From contig NZ_JAQOSO010000036.1 in NCBI RefSeq assembly GCF_030068505.1, positions 1 through 42,168 of the forward strand: a DNA stretch of 42,168 nucleotides, written 5' to 3'. Numbering within the stretch: position 1 is the first letter of the stretch; each line of letters starts with the position of its first letter. The notes under the pieces are model-generated. The model was given only the letters and a program-made list of their open reading frames with translations. It had not been told where the DNA came from and did not search any database. Position numbers and translations under genes: made by a program. This stretch comes from Roseofilum capinflatum BLCC-M114. GTDB taxonomy: Bacteria; Cyanobacteriota; Cyanobacteriia; Cyanobacteriales; Desertifilaceae. Below are positions 1 to 7,263 of the stretch, in pieces.

Positions 1-92
1 TCAGGGCAAGCAGGACAGCGCCTGCGGGAGAAGGGGGCAGGGGGATGAGGGGCAGCCATTACACAACTCATTTAGGTTTGCTATATACCTTT
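1..92. repeat. Partial MITE-like palindromic repeat (family 1)
   Basis: This stretch is the reverse complement of the left half of the elements at 19825-19991 and 20041-20187. It shares the CCTGCGGGAGAAGGGG block, the GATGAGGGGCAGCCATTAC block and the ACTCATTTAGGTTTGCTATA terminus. It is cut by the window edge. It carries no gene and would sit between proX and the transporter genes expected upstream. Confidence 0.8.
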
Positions 93-122
93 TTTGTCCT
101 AGATAAAACTTTTAAGAAGACT

Positions 123-1172
123 GTGAAAACCCAATTATCTCCCCAAACTATCTTCCTTACCACTTGTGTGTCGCTGTTTCTGGGATTAACGTCCTGTCAA
201 CCCACCTCGGAGTCTAGTTCTTCGAGTTCGAGTGGTAGTTTACCCCCTGAAGAGGTGACCATTCGTTCAGGACATAGTAGCTGGGTGGAAGAAAGCTTTC
301 AAACTCAGGTGGTTAATATTGGTCTGGAACAGCTCGGTTATCAGATTGATTCGGTCAAAGAGTTGGAGTATCCCGGTATTTATCTTTCTGTTGCCAATGG
401 AGATTTAGATTATAGTGTGGTCTATTATCAGCCTGGGCATGAAGAGTTTTTTAACAATGCTGGAGGTGAAGAAAAATTAACAGGTGTAGGACTTTTAATT
501 GAATCAGGAACCCAAGGATATCTGATTGATAAAAAAACAGCCGATGAATATGGAATTACAAATATAGAGCAGTTTCAAGACCCGGAAATTGCCCAGTTAT
601 TTGACTTTGATGGAGATGGAAAAGCTAATTTAACGGGATGTAATCCGGGTTGGGGTTGTGAAAAAAATACCAATCATCATATTGAAGTCTATGAACTTGA
701 AGATACCGTAGAACACGATCAAGGAAGTTATACGGCTTTGTTAGCAGATGCTATTACTCGTTACGAAGAAGGAGAGCCGATTTTTTACTATGCTTATAAT
801 CCCCATTGGGTGGGTGCTGTTTTAAGGCCAGGTGAAGATGTAATTTGGTTAGAAGTTCCTTTTACGTCTTTACCAGAGGAGATGACTAATATATCAGAAG
901 CAGATACCACATTTAATGGTAAAAATTTGGGCTTGCCAGCAACCACTCAGCAAGTGATGTCTAATCCTGAGTTCTTAGCACAGAATCCAGTAGCGAAACG
1001 CTGGTTTGAGTTGGTGCAAATTTCCCTGGAAGATATGAATGAAGCGAGTCTAAAGATTAAAGAAGGGGCAAATACATCGGAAGCTATTCGCCGGTTGGCA
1101 GAAGAATGGGTTGCTGAAAATCAAGAGCAGTTCGATCGCTGGATCGAAGAGGCGAAAGCGGCGGGGGAGTAA
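123..1172 (+). CDS. proX: Glycine betaine/proline betaine ABC transporter substrate-binding lipoprotein (ProX-like)
   Basis: The product binds compatible solutes such as glycine betaine and delivers them to an osmoprotectant ABC importer. It is about 349 residues from a GTG start at 123. This start gives a clean lipoprotein signal: a hydrophobic stretch ending in LTSC, with the lipidated Cys at residue 25, then a Ser-rich linker. An upstream start at 45 would lie inside a repeat and add a non-signal extension. The body closely resembles E. coli ProX, including QGYLIDKKTADEYGITNI, the NPGWGCE segment (Trp177) and the NPHWV segment (Trp229), which match two of the three betaine-binding tryptophans. 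The third aligned position is Tyr102. The ATPase and permease genes are probably left of the window. Family assignment is firm; the exact ligand is inferred. Confidence 0.9.
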   Translation: MKTQLSPQTIFLTTCVSLFLGLTSCQPTSESSSSSSSGSLPPEEVTIRSGHSSWVEESFQTQVVNIGLEQLGYQIDSVKELEYPGIYLSVANGDLDYSVVYYQPGHEEFFNNAGGEEKLTGVGLLIESGTQGYLIDKKTADEYGITNIEQFQDPEIAQLFDFDGDGKANLTGCNPGWGCEKNTNHHIEVYELEDTVEHDQGSYTALLADAITRYEEGEPIFYYAYNPHWVGAVLRPGEDVIWLEVPFTSLPEEMTNISEADTTFNGKNLGLPATTQQVMSNPEFLAQNPVAKRWFELVQISLEDMNEASLKIKEGANTSEAIRRLAEEWVAENQEQFDRWIEEAKAAGE

Positions 1173-1427
1173 ACCCAGGGAAAATGAATGTCGTTACAGC
1201 TAACAAGAGCTAATAGCATTTGCTTCAGTCGTGCCACTCAGTTAATTCTTGAGAGACAAGAGAAAAAGCAATGGTATAATCAGAAAGTTACGGCGCTTGG
1301 CGCTATAGCGATCCATCGGGCCATTGTCGTGATATGGTTACTGAAATGAGGTGGCTATGAGAAATTGAGTTAAGTCACCCGTAAATCATCCTCACTCTAA
1401 CTGAGCAAACTTTAAGACTACGATCGC

Positions 1428-4400
1428 ATGACAATTTTACATGGGAGTTGGTTAACTCAACATCAATTTGTGATTTGGGCAGAAACTTGGCGCAGAGTTC
1501 CCCCCCAAGAGTGCGATCGCTCATTGTGTGCCATGCATCCCTTAGCTCTCAGTGCCGAAGATCTGCAAACTTGGTTACAGTCGAGTCCAATACCAGAGTC
1601 GGTGCAACAGGCTTTGGCTGATTGTAAGACAGTCTCGGTAGAATTGGCTCTGCCCACCTCAATCGAGTTTCCTGAAGCTGCACCCAAGTCCAAATCAAAA
1701 CGGAAGCAAACGCCGGGGATTGCTTGTACACCGTTATACTCGATCGCCTCCAGTATCGATCCCCCCTTAGAAAGCGGGACTTCCTCTACTGCCCCCCTTT
1801 CTAAGGGGGGTTGGGGGGATCTTAATGTCGCTGATGAAAGCGAAAATGGCTGTATTTTCCTGCATCCTTGGCGCATTGAAGCCCTCTGTCTAACTCCTGC
1901 ACAAACTTTACCCTTTCTGCACAGTCTGCCTCTGGGGTTATTAGACTCTCAACCCGCTTGGTTGGGGGCGGATCTGCGCTTTTGGTCTCATATTAGCCGG
2001 TGGTGTTTGGATCTACTCGCTCGGTGTAAGTTTTTGCCCACTCTTGAGGCTGGTGCGGAAGGTTCTTTAATTGCTCAATGGCAACCGTTACTCGATAGTC
2101 AGAGCGATCGCCACCGCTTTACTGAGTTTAACAGCCTGATGCCGGGCAGTTGCCACACCTATCAACCGGTTGAAGAGTGCCTAAAATTGGATTTTCCCAC
2201 AGCTCCTAAACCCTTGCTGTGGGACTTTTTGAGCCAAATTCTCAACGCCGAGATCCAGAAGCAGGAGACTCCCCTGCCGAATCTGAAAGGGGCGATCGCC
2301 CAATGGCTGCAAGGCTTAAATGGTACGGGTAATGCTCTCTCCCCCACCCGCGAAATAGAGAAGCTCAAAACCCAGTTAACGGAATGGATAGCTCCCCTGC
2401 AACACCTAGATCGGGAGAGCGCCTTTACCACCGTCTTAAAACTCCATCCTCCCCAGGGAAAACGCCAAGATTGGTTACTCGAATATGGATTGCAATCTGT
2501 GGAAAATCCCGATTGTGTCGTGGATGCTAATACCATTTGGAGCAATCCCGTAGAATCTCTGATCTATGAAGGCTATACTGTTCGCTATCCGCAAGAAACC
2601 TTTCTAGCCGGATTAGGATTAGCCTCGCGCATTTTTCCCCCTTTAGAAGAGAGCTTAAACACCTCCCAACCCCTCTTTTGTCGCCTCAATCCCCAGCACG
2701 CCTATGAATTGCTGAAAACGGGAGTGGGGCGATTGCGAGAAAGTGGATTAGGCGTAATTTTGCCCCCGTCTCTTGCACCGGAACAAGGATTTTCTAATCG
2801 CTTAGGATTAAGCTTAGTTGCTGATACGCCCAAACGGAAGAAAACCGATCGCTTAAGTTTACAAAGTTTATTGCAATTTAAGTGGGAATTAACCCTAGGA
2901 GGGCAACGGGTTTCCAAGAAAGAATTTGACCAATTGGTGGCTCTCGATTCTCCCTTGGTGGAGATTAATGGGGAATGGGTGGAATTGCGCCCCCAAGATG
3001 TGCGCGTGGCTCAGGAGTTTTTCAGCAAGCGTAAAGACCAAATGAGTTTATCCCTCGAAGATGCCCTTCGCATCAGTACGGGGGATACGCAGATGGTGGA
3101 AAAGCTGCCGGTGGTAGACTTTCAGGCTTCCGACCAGTTGGGTGAATTACTGACTCGTTTGATGGAGCCGCGCACCATTGAGGCGATCGCCCCTCCAGAG
3201 ACGTTTAACGGACAGTTGCGCCCCTACCAATCCAGGGGTGTGGGGTGGTTGGCGTTTCTAGAACAATGGGGCTTAGGAGCCTGTTTAGCCGACGATATGG
3301 GGCTGGGAAAAACGATTCAGTTTCTAGCATTTTTGTTGGTTTTGAAACAGGAGAAAAAGCTGCAAAAACCGACTTTATTGGTCTGTCCCACCTCCGTTTT
3401 AGGCAATTGGCAACGGGAAGTTAAACGGTTTTCTCCCAGTTTGAACCTGTTACTTCACCATGGGGATAAGCGAGTTAAAAACAAGCAATTTATTAAAGCC
3501 GTTGAGAGAAAAGATCTGGTGATTACCAGCTATCCTTTGGTATTTCGAGACCAGAAAGACTTGCAAGCAGTAGAATGGCAAGGGGTGGTGTTAGATGAGG
3601 CGCAGAATATTAAAAATCCCCAGGCGAAACAGTCGCAAGCAGTGCGCGAGCTAACCTCAGAGTTTCGCATTGCCTTAACGGGAACACCGGTAGAAAATCG
3701 CTTGCAAGAACTTTGGTCAATTATGGACTTTCTCAATCCCGGTTATTTGGGCACTCGGCAGTTTTTCCAGCGCCGGTTTACGGTTCCGATTGAGAAATAC
3801 GGCGATCGCGAATCCTTGCAAACCCTGCGATCGCTCTCCCAACCCTTTATCCTGCGGCGTTTGAAAACCGATCGCACCATTATCGAAGACTTGCCCGAAA
3901 AACAGGAAATGACCGTATTCTGCGCTCTCTCTGATGAGCAGAAACAGCTCTATCAAGACGCGGTAGAGAAAGCCTTAGCAGAAATCGAGCAAGCCGAAGG
4001 CATTCAACGCCATGGGGAAGTCTTGGCATTGCTGACGAAGTTAAAGCAGATTTGCAACCATCCAGAGCAGTTCCTGAAGAAGCGCAAACTCAAGCAGCCA
4101 GAGAACTCCGGGAAACTGATGCGGCTGCGGGATATGCTGGAGGAAGTGGTTGATGTCGGCGATCGGGCCTTAATTTTCACCCAGTTTGCCGAATGGGGTA
4201 AATTGCTCAAACCCTATTTAGAACAAGAATTCCAATCCGAAGTTTTCTTCTTATACGGAAGCACCAAAAGATCGCAACGAGAAGAAATGATTGACCGTTT
4301 TCAACACGATCCCCAAGGGCCAAAACTATTTATTTTATCCTTAAAAGCAGGCGGTGTCGGCTTAAATTTAACCCGCGCCAATCATGTCTTTCACTTTGAC

Positions 4401-4643
4401 CGATGGTGGAATCCAGCCGTAGAAAACCAAGCCACCGACCGAGTATTTCGCATCGGTCAAACCCGCAATGTACAAGTGCATAAATTCGTTTGCGAAGGTA
4501 CATTAGAAGAGAAGATTAACGATCTGATAGCCAGCAAGCAGGAACTCGCCGAACAAGTTGTAGGTTCAGGCGAAAATTGGTTAGCCAGTTTGGACTCGAA
4601 CCAACTGCGAGATTTATTATTATTAGAACAGTCGGAAGACTAG
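1428..4643 (+). CDS. SNF2/Rad54-family DEAD/DEAH-like helicase
   Basis: This is a 1071-residue SNF2-type ATPase, expected to move along double-stranded DNA and remodel protein-DNA complexes. The N-terminal half is the bacterial SNF2-associated region. The first ATPase lobe starts near residue 590 with RPYQSRGVGWLAFLEQWGLGACLADDMGLGKT (given here as two joined motifs: the Q-like RPYQ segment and the Walker A DDMGLGKT near 621-628). The Walker B box is DEAQ rather than DEAH, near 723. LTGTPVENRLQELWSIMDFL follows. The second lobe has LSLKAGGVGLNLTRA and the DRWWNPAVENQATDR and RIGQT boxes near 970-1030. In cyanobacteria this gene commonly lies next to a SWIM zinc-finger gene; here that partner is displaced to 9495. 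Residues 111-132 are encoded by a palindromic repeat inserted in frame. Confidence 0.93.
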   Translation: MTILHGSWLTQHQFVIWAETWRRVPPQECDRSLCAMHPLALSAEDLQTWLQSSPIPESVQQALADCKTVSVELALPTSIEFPEAAPKSKSKRKQTPGIACTPLYSIASSIDPPLESGTSSTAPLSKGGWGDLNVADESENGCIFLHPWRIEALCLTPAQTLPFLHSLPLGLLDSQPAWLGADLRFWSHISRWCLDLLARCKFLPTLEAGAEGSLIAQWQPLLDSQSDRHRFTEFNSLMPGSCHTYQPVEECLKLDFPTAPKPLLWDFLSQILNAEIQKQETPLPNLKGAIAQWLQGLNGTGNALSPTREIEKLKTQLTEWIAPLQHLDRESAFTTVLKLHPPQGKRQDWLLEYGLQSVENPDCVVDANTIWSNPVESLIYEGYTVRYPQETFLAGLGLASRIFPPLEESLNTSQPLFCRLNPQHAYELLKTGVGRLRESGLGVILPPSLAPEQGFSNRLGLSLVADTPKRKKTDRLSLQSLLQFKWELTLGGQRVSKKEFDQLVALDSPLVEINGEWVELRPQDVRVAQEFFSKRKDQMSLSLEDALRISTGDTQMVEKLPVVDFQASDQLGELLTRLMEPRTIEAIAPPETFNGQLRPYQSRGVGWLAFLEQWGLGACLADDMGLGKTIQFLAFLLVLKQEKKLQKPTLLVCPTSVLGNWQREVKRFSPSLNLLLHHGDKRVKNKQFIKAVERKDLVITSYPLVFRDQKDLQAVEWQGVVLDEAQNIKNPQAKQSQAVRELTSEFRIALTGTPVENRLQELWSIMDFLNPGYLGTRQFFQRRFTVPIEKYGDRESLQTLRSLSQPFILRRLKTDRTIIEDLPEKQEMTVFCALSDEQKQLYQDAVEKALAEIEQAEGIQRHGEVLALLTKLKQICNHPEQFLKKRKLKQPENSGKLMRLRDMLEEVVDVGDRALIFTQFAEWGKLLKPYLEQEFQSEVFFLYGSTKRSQREEMIDRFQHDPQGPKLFILSLKAGGVGLNLTRANHVFHFDRWWNPAVENQATDRVFRIGQTRNVQVHKFVCEGTLEEKINDLIASKQELAEQVVGSGENWLASLDSNQLRDLLLLEQSED
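1758..1822. repeat. GGGGGGATC-type palindromic repeat inserted in frame in the SNF2 gene
   Basis: The segment starts GATCCCCCCTTAG and ends GGGTTGGGGGGATC, with two C-rich/G-rich arms around a short spacer. This is the common cyanobacterial repeat type built from CCCCCC and GGGGGG blocks. It stays open in the gene's frame and encodes a DPPLESG...APLSKGGWGDL insertion between the N-terminal segments of the helicase. A related fragment lies at 8356-8388. Confidence 0.75.
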
Positions 4644-4669
4644 GATGGATAAAGTTTGGAGGTGGAGTG

Positions 4670-5086
4670 ATGCCTGCTAAGGATATTTATCACAATGCGG
4701 TAAAGAATGCTTTAATTAAGGATGGGTGGACAATTACCGACGATCCCTATATTTTGAATATTGGGCGTAGAGATTTATTTGTCGATATCGGAGCAGAAAA
4801 GTTGCTTTCTGCGGAAAAAGGCGAGAAGAAAATAGCGGTAGAAATTAAGAGTTTTATCGGTAAGTCACGGGTTAATGATTTGGAGAATGCGTTAGGTCAG
4901 TATACTTTGTATAGCGACATTATGCGGGATATCGATCCAAACCGGATACTTTATCTTGCTATTACCAAAGATGTATTTGACACTCTTTTTCAAGAAGCTA
5001 TTGGAGAAATTTTATTAAGAAATCAGCGTTTTAATTTGCTAATTTTTGAGAAAAAACAGGAGGTTATCGAGCGATGGATTCCCTAA
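4670..5086 (+). CDS. xisH: XisH family protein (fdxN-element excision controlling factor-like, PD-(D/E)XK fold)
   Basis: The 138-residue product belongs to the XisH family, first named in Anabaena as one of the factors controlling excision of the fdxN element. ATG at 4670 is chosen because GGAGGTGG precedes it and the family starts with MPAKDIYHNAVKNAL. Longer in-frame reading overlaps the helicase gene. The segment RRDLFVDIGAEKLLSAEKG...KKIAVEIKSF carries the spaced Asp/Glu and the E-x-K signature of the PD-(D/E)XK nuclease fold. It overlaps the following xisI by 13 bases, the usual arrangement of this pair. No fdxN element or site-specific recombinase is visible here, so the original excision role should not be assumed. 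Confidence 0.9.
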   Translation: MPAKDIYHNAVKNALIKDGWTITDDPYILNIGRRDLFVDIGAEKLLSAEKGEKKIAVEIKSFIGKSRVNDLENALGQYTLYSDIMRDIDPNRILYLAITKDVFDTLFQEAIGEILLRNQRFNLLIFEKKQEVIERWIP

Positions 5087-5406
5087 ACTATTATTACATT
5101 ATCAAGGAAATTTTAGAAGATTACGCCAAGTTGCCCTATGCTCATGGGAATTTACAACGAAAATTGGCGATCGCAGAAGACCATCAGAATTATGTGCTGT
5201 TGACGGTGGGGGATGTGAATGGTAAGCGGGTTCACGCTTGCATCGTTCATTTGGAGGTGGTGGGGGATAAAATTTGGATTCATGAGGATGGGTTAGAGGA
5301 TGGCATCGCCGATGATTTGTTACGAGCAGGTATCCCGAAGGACAAGATTGTTTTAGGATTTCATCCCCCAGAGGTCAGACCTCATACCGGGTTTGCTGTG
5401 GGTTAA
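5074..5406 (+). CDS. xisI: XisI family protein, copy 1
   Basis: This 110-residue protein is the expected partner of XisH. It starts inside the end of xisH, with CAGGAGG upstream of the ATG. It begins MDSLNYYYIIKEILEDYAKL and carries the family core around KIWIHEDGLEDGIADDLL and KIVLGFHPPEVRPHTGFAVG. Residues 56-110 match the copy at 10341-10676 in 54 of 55 positions, while residues 1-55 are clearly diverged from it. XisI proteins are small, abundant in filamentous cyanobacteria and of unsettled biochemical function; an antitoxin- or partner-like role with the nuclease-fold XisH is an inference. Confidence 0.9.
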   Translation: MDSLNYYYIIKEILEDYAKLPYAHGNLQRKLAIAEDHQNYVLLTVGDVNGKRVHACIVHLEVVGDKIWIHEDGLEDGIADDLLRAGIPKDKIVLGFHPPEVRPHTGFAVG

Positions 5407-5471
5407 GAAGTGATTAAAGATAATCGAGTTTTGTTAATTGTAGTAGATACAGCGAAGGAGGAACTGGTCAA

Positions 5472-5825
5472 ATGGCTGACTTAGAACATTACCGCCGGAT
5501 CATAAAACGAATCTTGACTGAATATTATGGTATGAAGATTCATCAAGTCCAGAAAAATCCTGAATGTGAAGTCAGCGATCGCCTAGCCTTAGATGAAATT
5601 AGAGATGAATATCTTTGGTTTCGCTTTGGTTGGAAGGATAAGAAGCTAGTACAGCATATCATTATCTATTTGAAAATTAAAGATAGCAAAGTTTGGGTGG
5701 AACAAGACTTAACAAATTTATGTATTGTCGATGATTTACTCGCTGCGGGCATTCCTCAAAATGATATTGTTTTAGGGTTCCATCATCCTAGCAAACGGCA
5801 TTTGACCGAATTTGCCACAGCTTAA
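5472..5825 (+). CDS. xisI: XisI family protein, copy 2
   Basis: This is a second, more diverged XisI of 117 residues, starting MADLEHYRRIIKRILTEYYGM after a GGAGG ribosome-binding site. It keeps the fold signature VWVEQDL...IVDDLLAAGIPQNDIVLGFHHPSKR, but ends TEFATA instead of TGFAVG. It lies 65 bases after the first xisI and has no XisH of its own. An orphan second copy next to a complete xisH-xisI pair could act as an alternative partner for the same XisH; that is inference. Family membership is clear from the shared LGFH-P-R core. Confidence 0.87.
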   Translation: MADLEHYRRIIKRILTEYYGMKIHQVQKNPECEVSDRLALDEIRDEYLWFRFGWKDKKLVQHIIIYLKIKDSKVWVEQDLTNLCIVDDLLAAGIPQNDIVLGFHHPSKRHLTEFATA

Positions 5826-5879
5826 TTAGTTGGCTTAAAATAAAATTGACCTTCAGCAACTAGACTTTCGGAAAAAATC

Positions 5880-6254
5880 ATGACCAACCCATCCAATGAA
5901 CAAACCGGAATTATCCGTACAGAACGAGGACTAACTATCGCTGGGACAAGGATCACGATCTACGATATCATGGACTATGTTACTGCTCAATATCCCCCCA
6001 AGTTTATCCGGGGATTATTTGACCTAACAGAACAACAAATCAACGACGCTTTAACGTATATTGAAGAAAATCGCGCTCTGGTTGAAGCGGAGTATCAGCA
6101 AGTTTTGAAGGAAGCGGAAGAACTGCGGCTATATTATGAAGAAAAAAATCGCGATCTGATTGCCAAAATTGCCGCCATGCCCCCAAAACCCGGTCAAGAA
6201 GAGATTCGAGCAAAAATTAAAGCAGCTAAAGCCAAACGTGAGGCTAAAAAATGA
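5880..6254 (+). CDS. DUF433 domain protein (antitoxin-like)
   Basis: The product has 124 residues. Residues 12-65 form a DUF433 domain (RGLTIAGTRITIYDIMDYV followed by FDLTEQQINDALTYIEENR), a small helix-turn-helix-like module often found as the antitoxin of a DUF5615/PIN-like toxin. The C-terminal half is a charged, probably coiled-coil tail rich in Glu, Lys and Ala. The usual DUF5615 partner is absent. Instead the stop codon overlaps the start of the nucleotidyltransferase gene by four bases (ATGA), implying translational coupling. Function is therefore inferred only as DNA-binding or antitoxin-like. Confidence 0.8.
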   Translation: MTNPSNEQTGIIRTERGLTIAGTRITIYDIMDYVTAQYPPKFIRGLFDLTEQQINDALTYIEENRALVEAEYQQVLKEAEELRLYYEEKNRDLIAKIAAMPPKPGQEEIRAKIKAAKAKREAKK

Positions 6255-6544
6255 TGCAACGGGACAAAGTATTGGAGATTTTGGCAGAACACCAGCAAGC
6301 CTTAAAAGAGTTTGGCATAACTTCGCTGGCCATATTTGGCTCTGTTGCTAGGGATGAAGCTAGACCCGATAGTGATGTGGATATTTTAGTAGAATTTGAC
6401 GGATTGGTGACCTTCGATCGCTATATGGATGTCAAGTTTTATCTAGAGGATCATTTAGGGACGCGAGTCGATTTGGTGAGTCGAGTAATGCTCAAACCTT
6501 TGATTCGTTCTACCGTAGAACAGGAGGCAATTTATGTCGCGTAG
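6251..6544 (+). CDS. MNT-type minimal nucleotidyltransferase (antitoxin of a HEPN/MNT pair)
   Basis: This 97-residue protein has the minimal nucleotidyltransferase signature: FGSVARDEARPDSDVDILVEF gives GS-x10-D-x-D, and a third Asp lies in RVDLVS. In established HEPN/MNT toxin-antitoxin pairs the MNT protein AMPylates or otherwise neutralises a HEPN ribonuclease. The start overlaps the DUF433 stop, and GAGG lies upstream. Its 3' end overlaps an ATG at 6534 that opens the expected HEPN gene, but that gene breaks off after about 15 codons. This MNT gene is therefore probably an orphan antitoxin. Confidence 0.9.
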   Translation: MMQRDKVLEILAEHQQALKEFGITSLAIFGSVARDEARPDSDVDILVEFDGLVTFDRYMDVKFYLEDHLGTRVDLVSRVMLKPLIRSTVEQEAIYVA

Positions 6545-6611
6545 TGTGCGTCTGTACTTGGAAGATATCCTCCGCGCCTTTCTCTTCTGCTCCGAAATTA
6601 CCCAAAAAAAT
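6534..6611 (+). pseudogene. Truncated HEPN (HepT/DUF86) toxin remnant
   Basis: The reading frame starts MSRSVRLYLEDIL, typical of the N-terminus of HepT/DUF86 HEPN ribonucleases, and overlaps the end of the MNT gene exactly where this toxin gene normally begins. Similarity stops after about 15 residues. The frame then runs through a 33-bp hairpin repeat and ends before the oppositely oriented DUF697 gene. The catalytic R-x4-6-H motif and nearly all of the fold are missing, so no active toxin is made. Confidence 0.75.
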
Positions 6612-6644
6612 AGAAACCGGGTTTTTTGGAAAAACCCGGTTTCT
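6612..6644. repeat. 33-bp AGAAACCGGGTTTCT-type hairpin (family 2), copy 1
   Basis: Inverted repeat with arms AGAAACCGGGTTTT and AAAACCCGGTTTCT around a short centre. The same 33-bp unit occurs at 30319-30351, 33395-33427 and 34381-34413. It lies exactly at the break point of the HEPN toxin remnant and between two convergent genes, where it may also act as a terminator. Confidence 0.85.
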
Positions 6645-6675
6645 GGTTCTCGTCTAAGAATAGCCGTAATGAATA

Positions 6676-7059
6676 TTATTGATTTTCGTAATATTCAACA
6701 ACTGCCCAACCCAGAGTCTCAGTGACAGAACTAGCAGTCACCATATTAGCTACATTTCCTATTCCTGGAGCATATTTGATGATACCATTAAATACCTCAA
6801 CTCCTATAAAAGCTGCTACACCTGAAGTTATTAGAGACATCGCTGCTGCTCTATCAAGATCTGCTCCGAACTCAGCCGCTAATTCAATTACCATATTGAT
6901 TTGAACAGCACCAATCACAAAGCGGTCTCCCGGAATTTGAGCAGTAGCAAACCCAATTGCCATGCCTTCTGTTGCTGCTGTGTGAATAATAGTATGTAAA
7001 CGCGCTCTGCTGCGACGAGGCATGAAATGTTTAATGTGATTAAGAATTACCAAAAGCAT
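6676..7059 (-). CDS. Small DUF697-like membrane protein
   Basis: The 127-residue product resembles the DUF697 domain: an Ala/Gly-rich helix ending IPGDRFVIGAVQINMVIELAAEFG, then a second hydrophobic region GVAAFIGVEVFNGIIKYAPGIGNVANMVTASSVTETLGWAVVEYYEN. Both regions look membrane-associated. DUF697 is usually fused or linked to GTPases; here it stands alone and is the only minus-strand gene of this cargo region. The start at 7059 is supported by AAGGAG about nine bases upstream. Its DNA and flanks are AT-rich and lack HIP1 octamers, unlike the neighbours, which hints at separate acquisition. The function is unknown. Confidence 0.7.
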   Translation of the reverse strand: MLLVILNHIKHFMPRRSRARLHTIIHTAATEGMAIGFATAQIPGDRFVIGAVQINMVIELAAEFGADLDRAAAMSLITSGVAAFIGVEVFNGIIKYAPGIGNVANMVTASSVTETLGWAVVEYYENQ

Positions 7060-7263
7060 AAGATTTTCTCCTTATTGAATTTGCTCTTGATTGTTGCCTT
7101 AATTTTAGCTTGTAGTATTTATGTGCGACCATGCTAAAATAGTATATCTAGTACACAATTTTTCTAATTATCCTGAGTCAATTTAGTGGGATTTGGTATA
7201 ATTAGGTTGACAAAGTAGCATTTAGTAGAGTATGTTACAAGAAATCTCTAGATGTATCTAGTT

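Noticed and set aside
1173-1427. Promoter or small RNA between proX and the SNF2 gene
   Set aside because: A TATAAT-like box is present near 1274, but no -35 box at proper spacing and no hairpin; too weak to list.
4670-5406. An fdxN-type excision element
   Set aside because: XisH and XisI are present, but no XisF/XisA recombinase, attachment core or interrupted gene was found.
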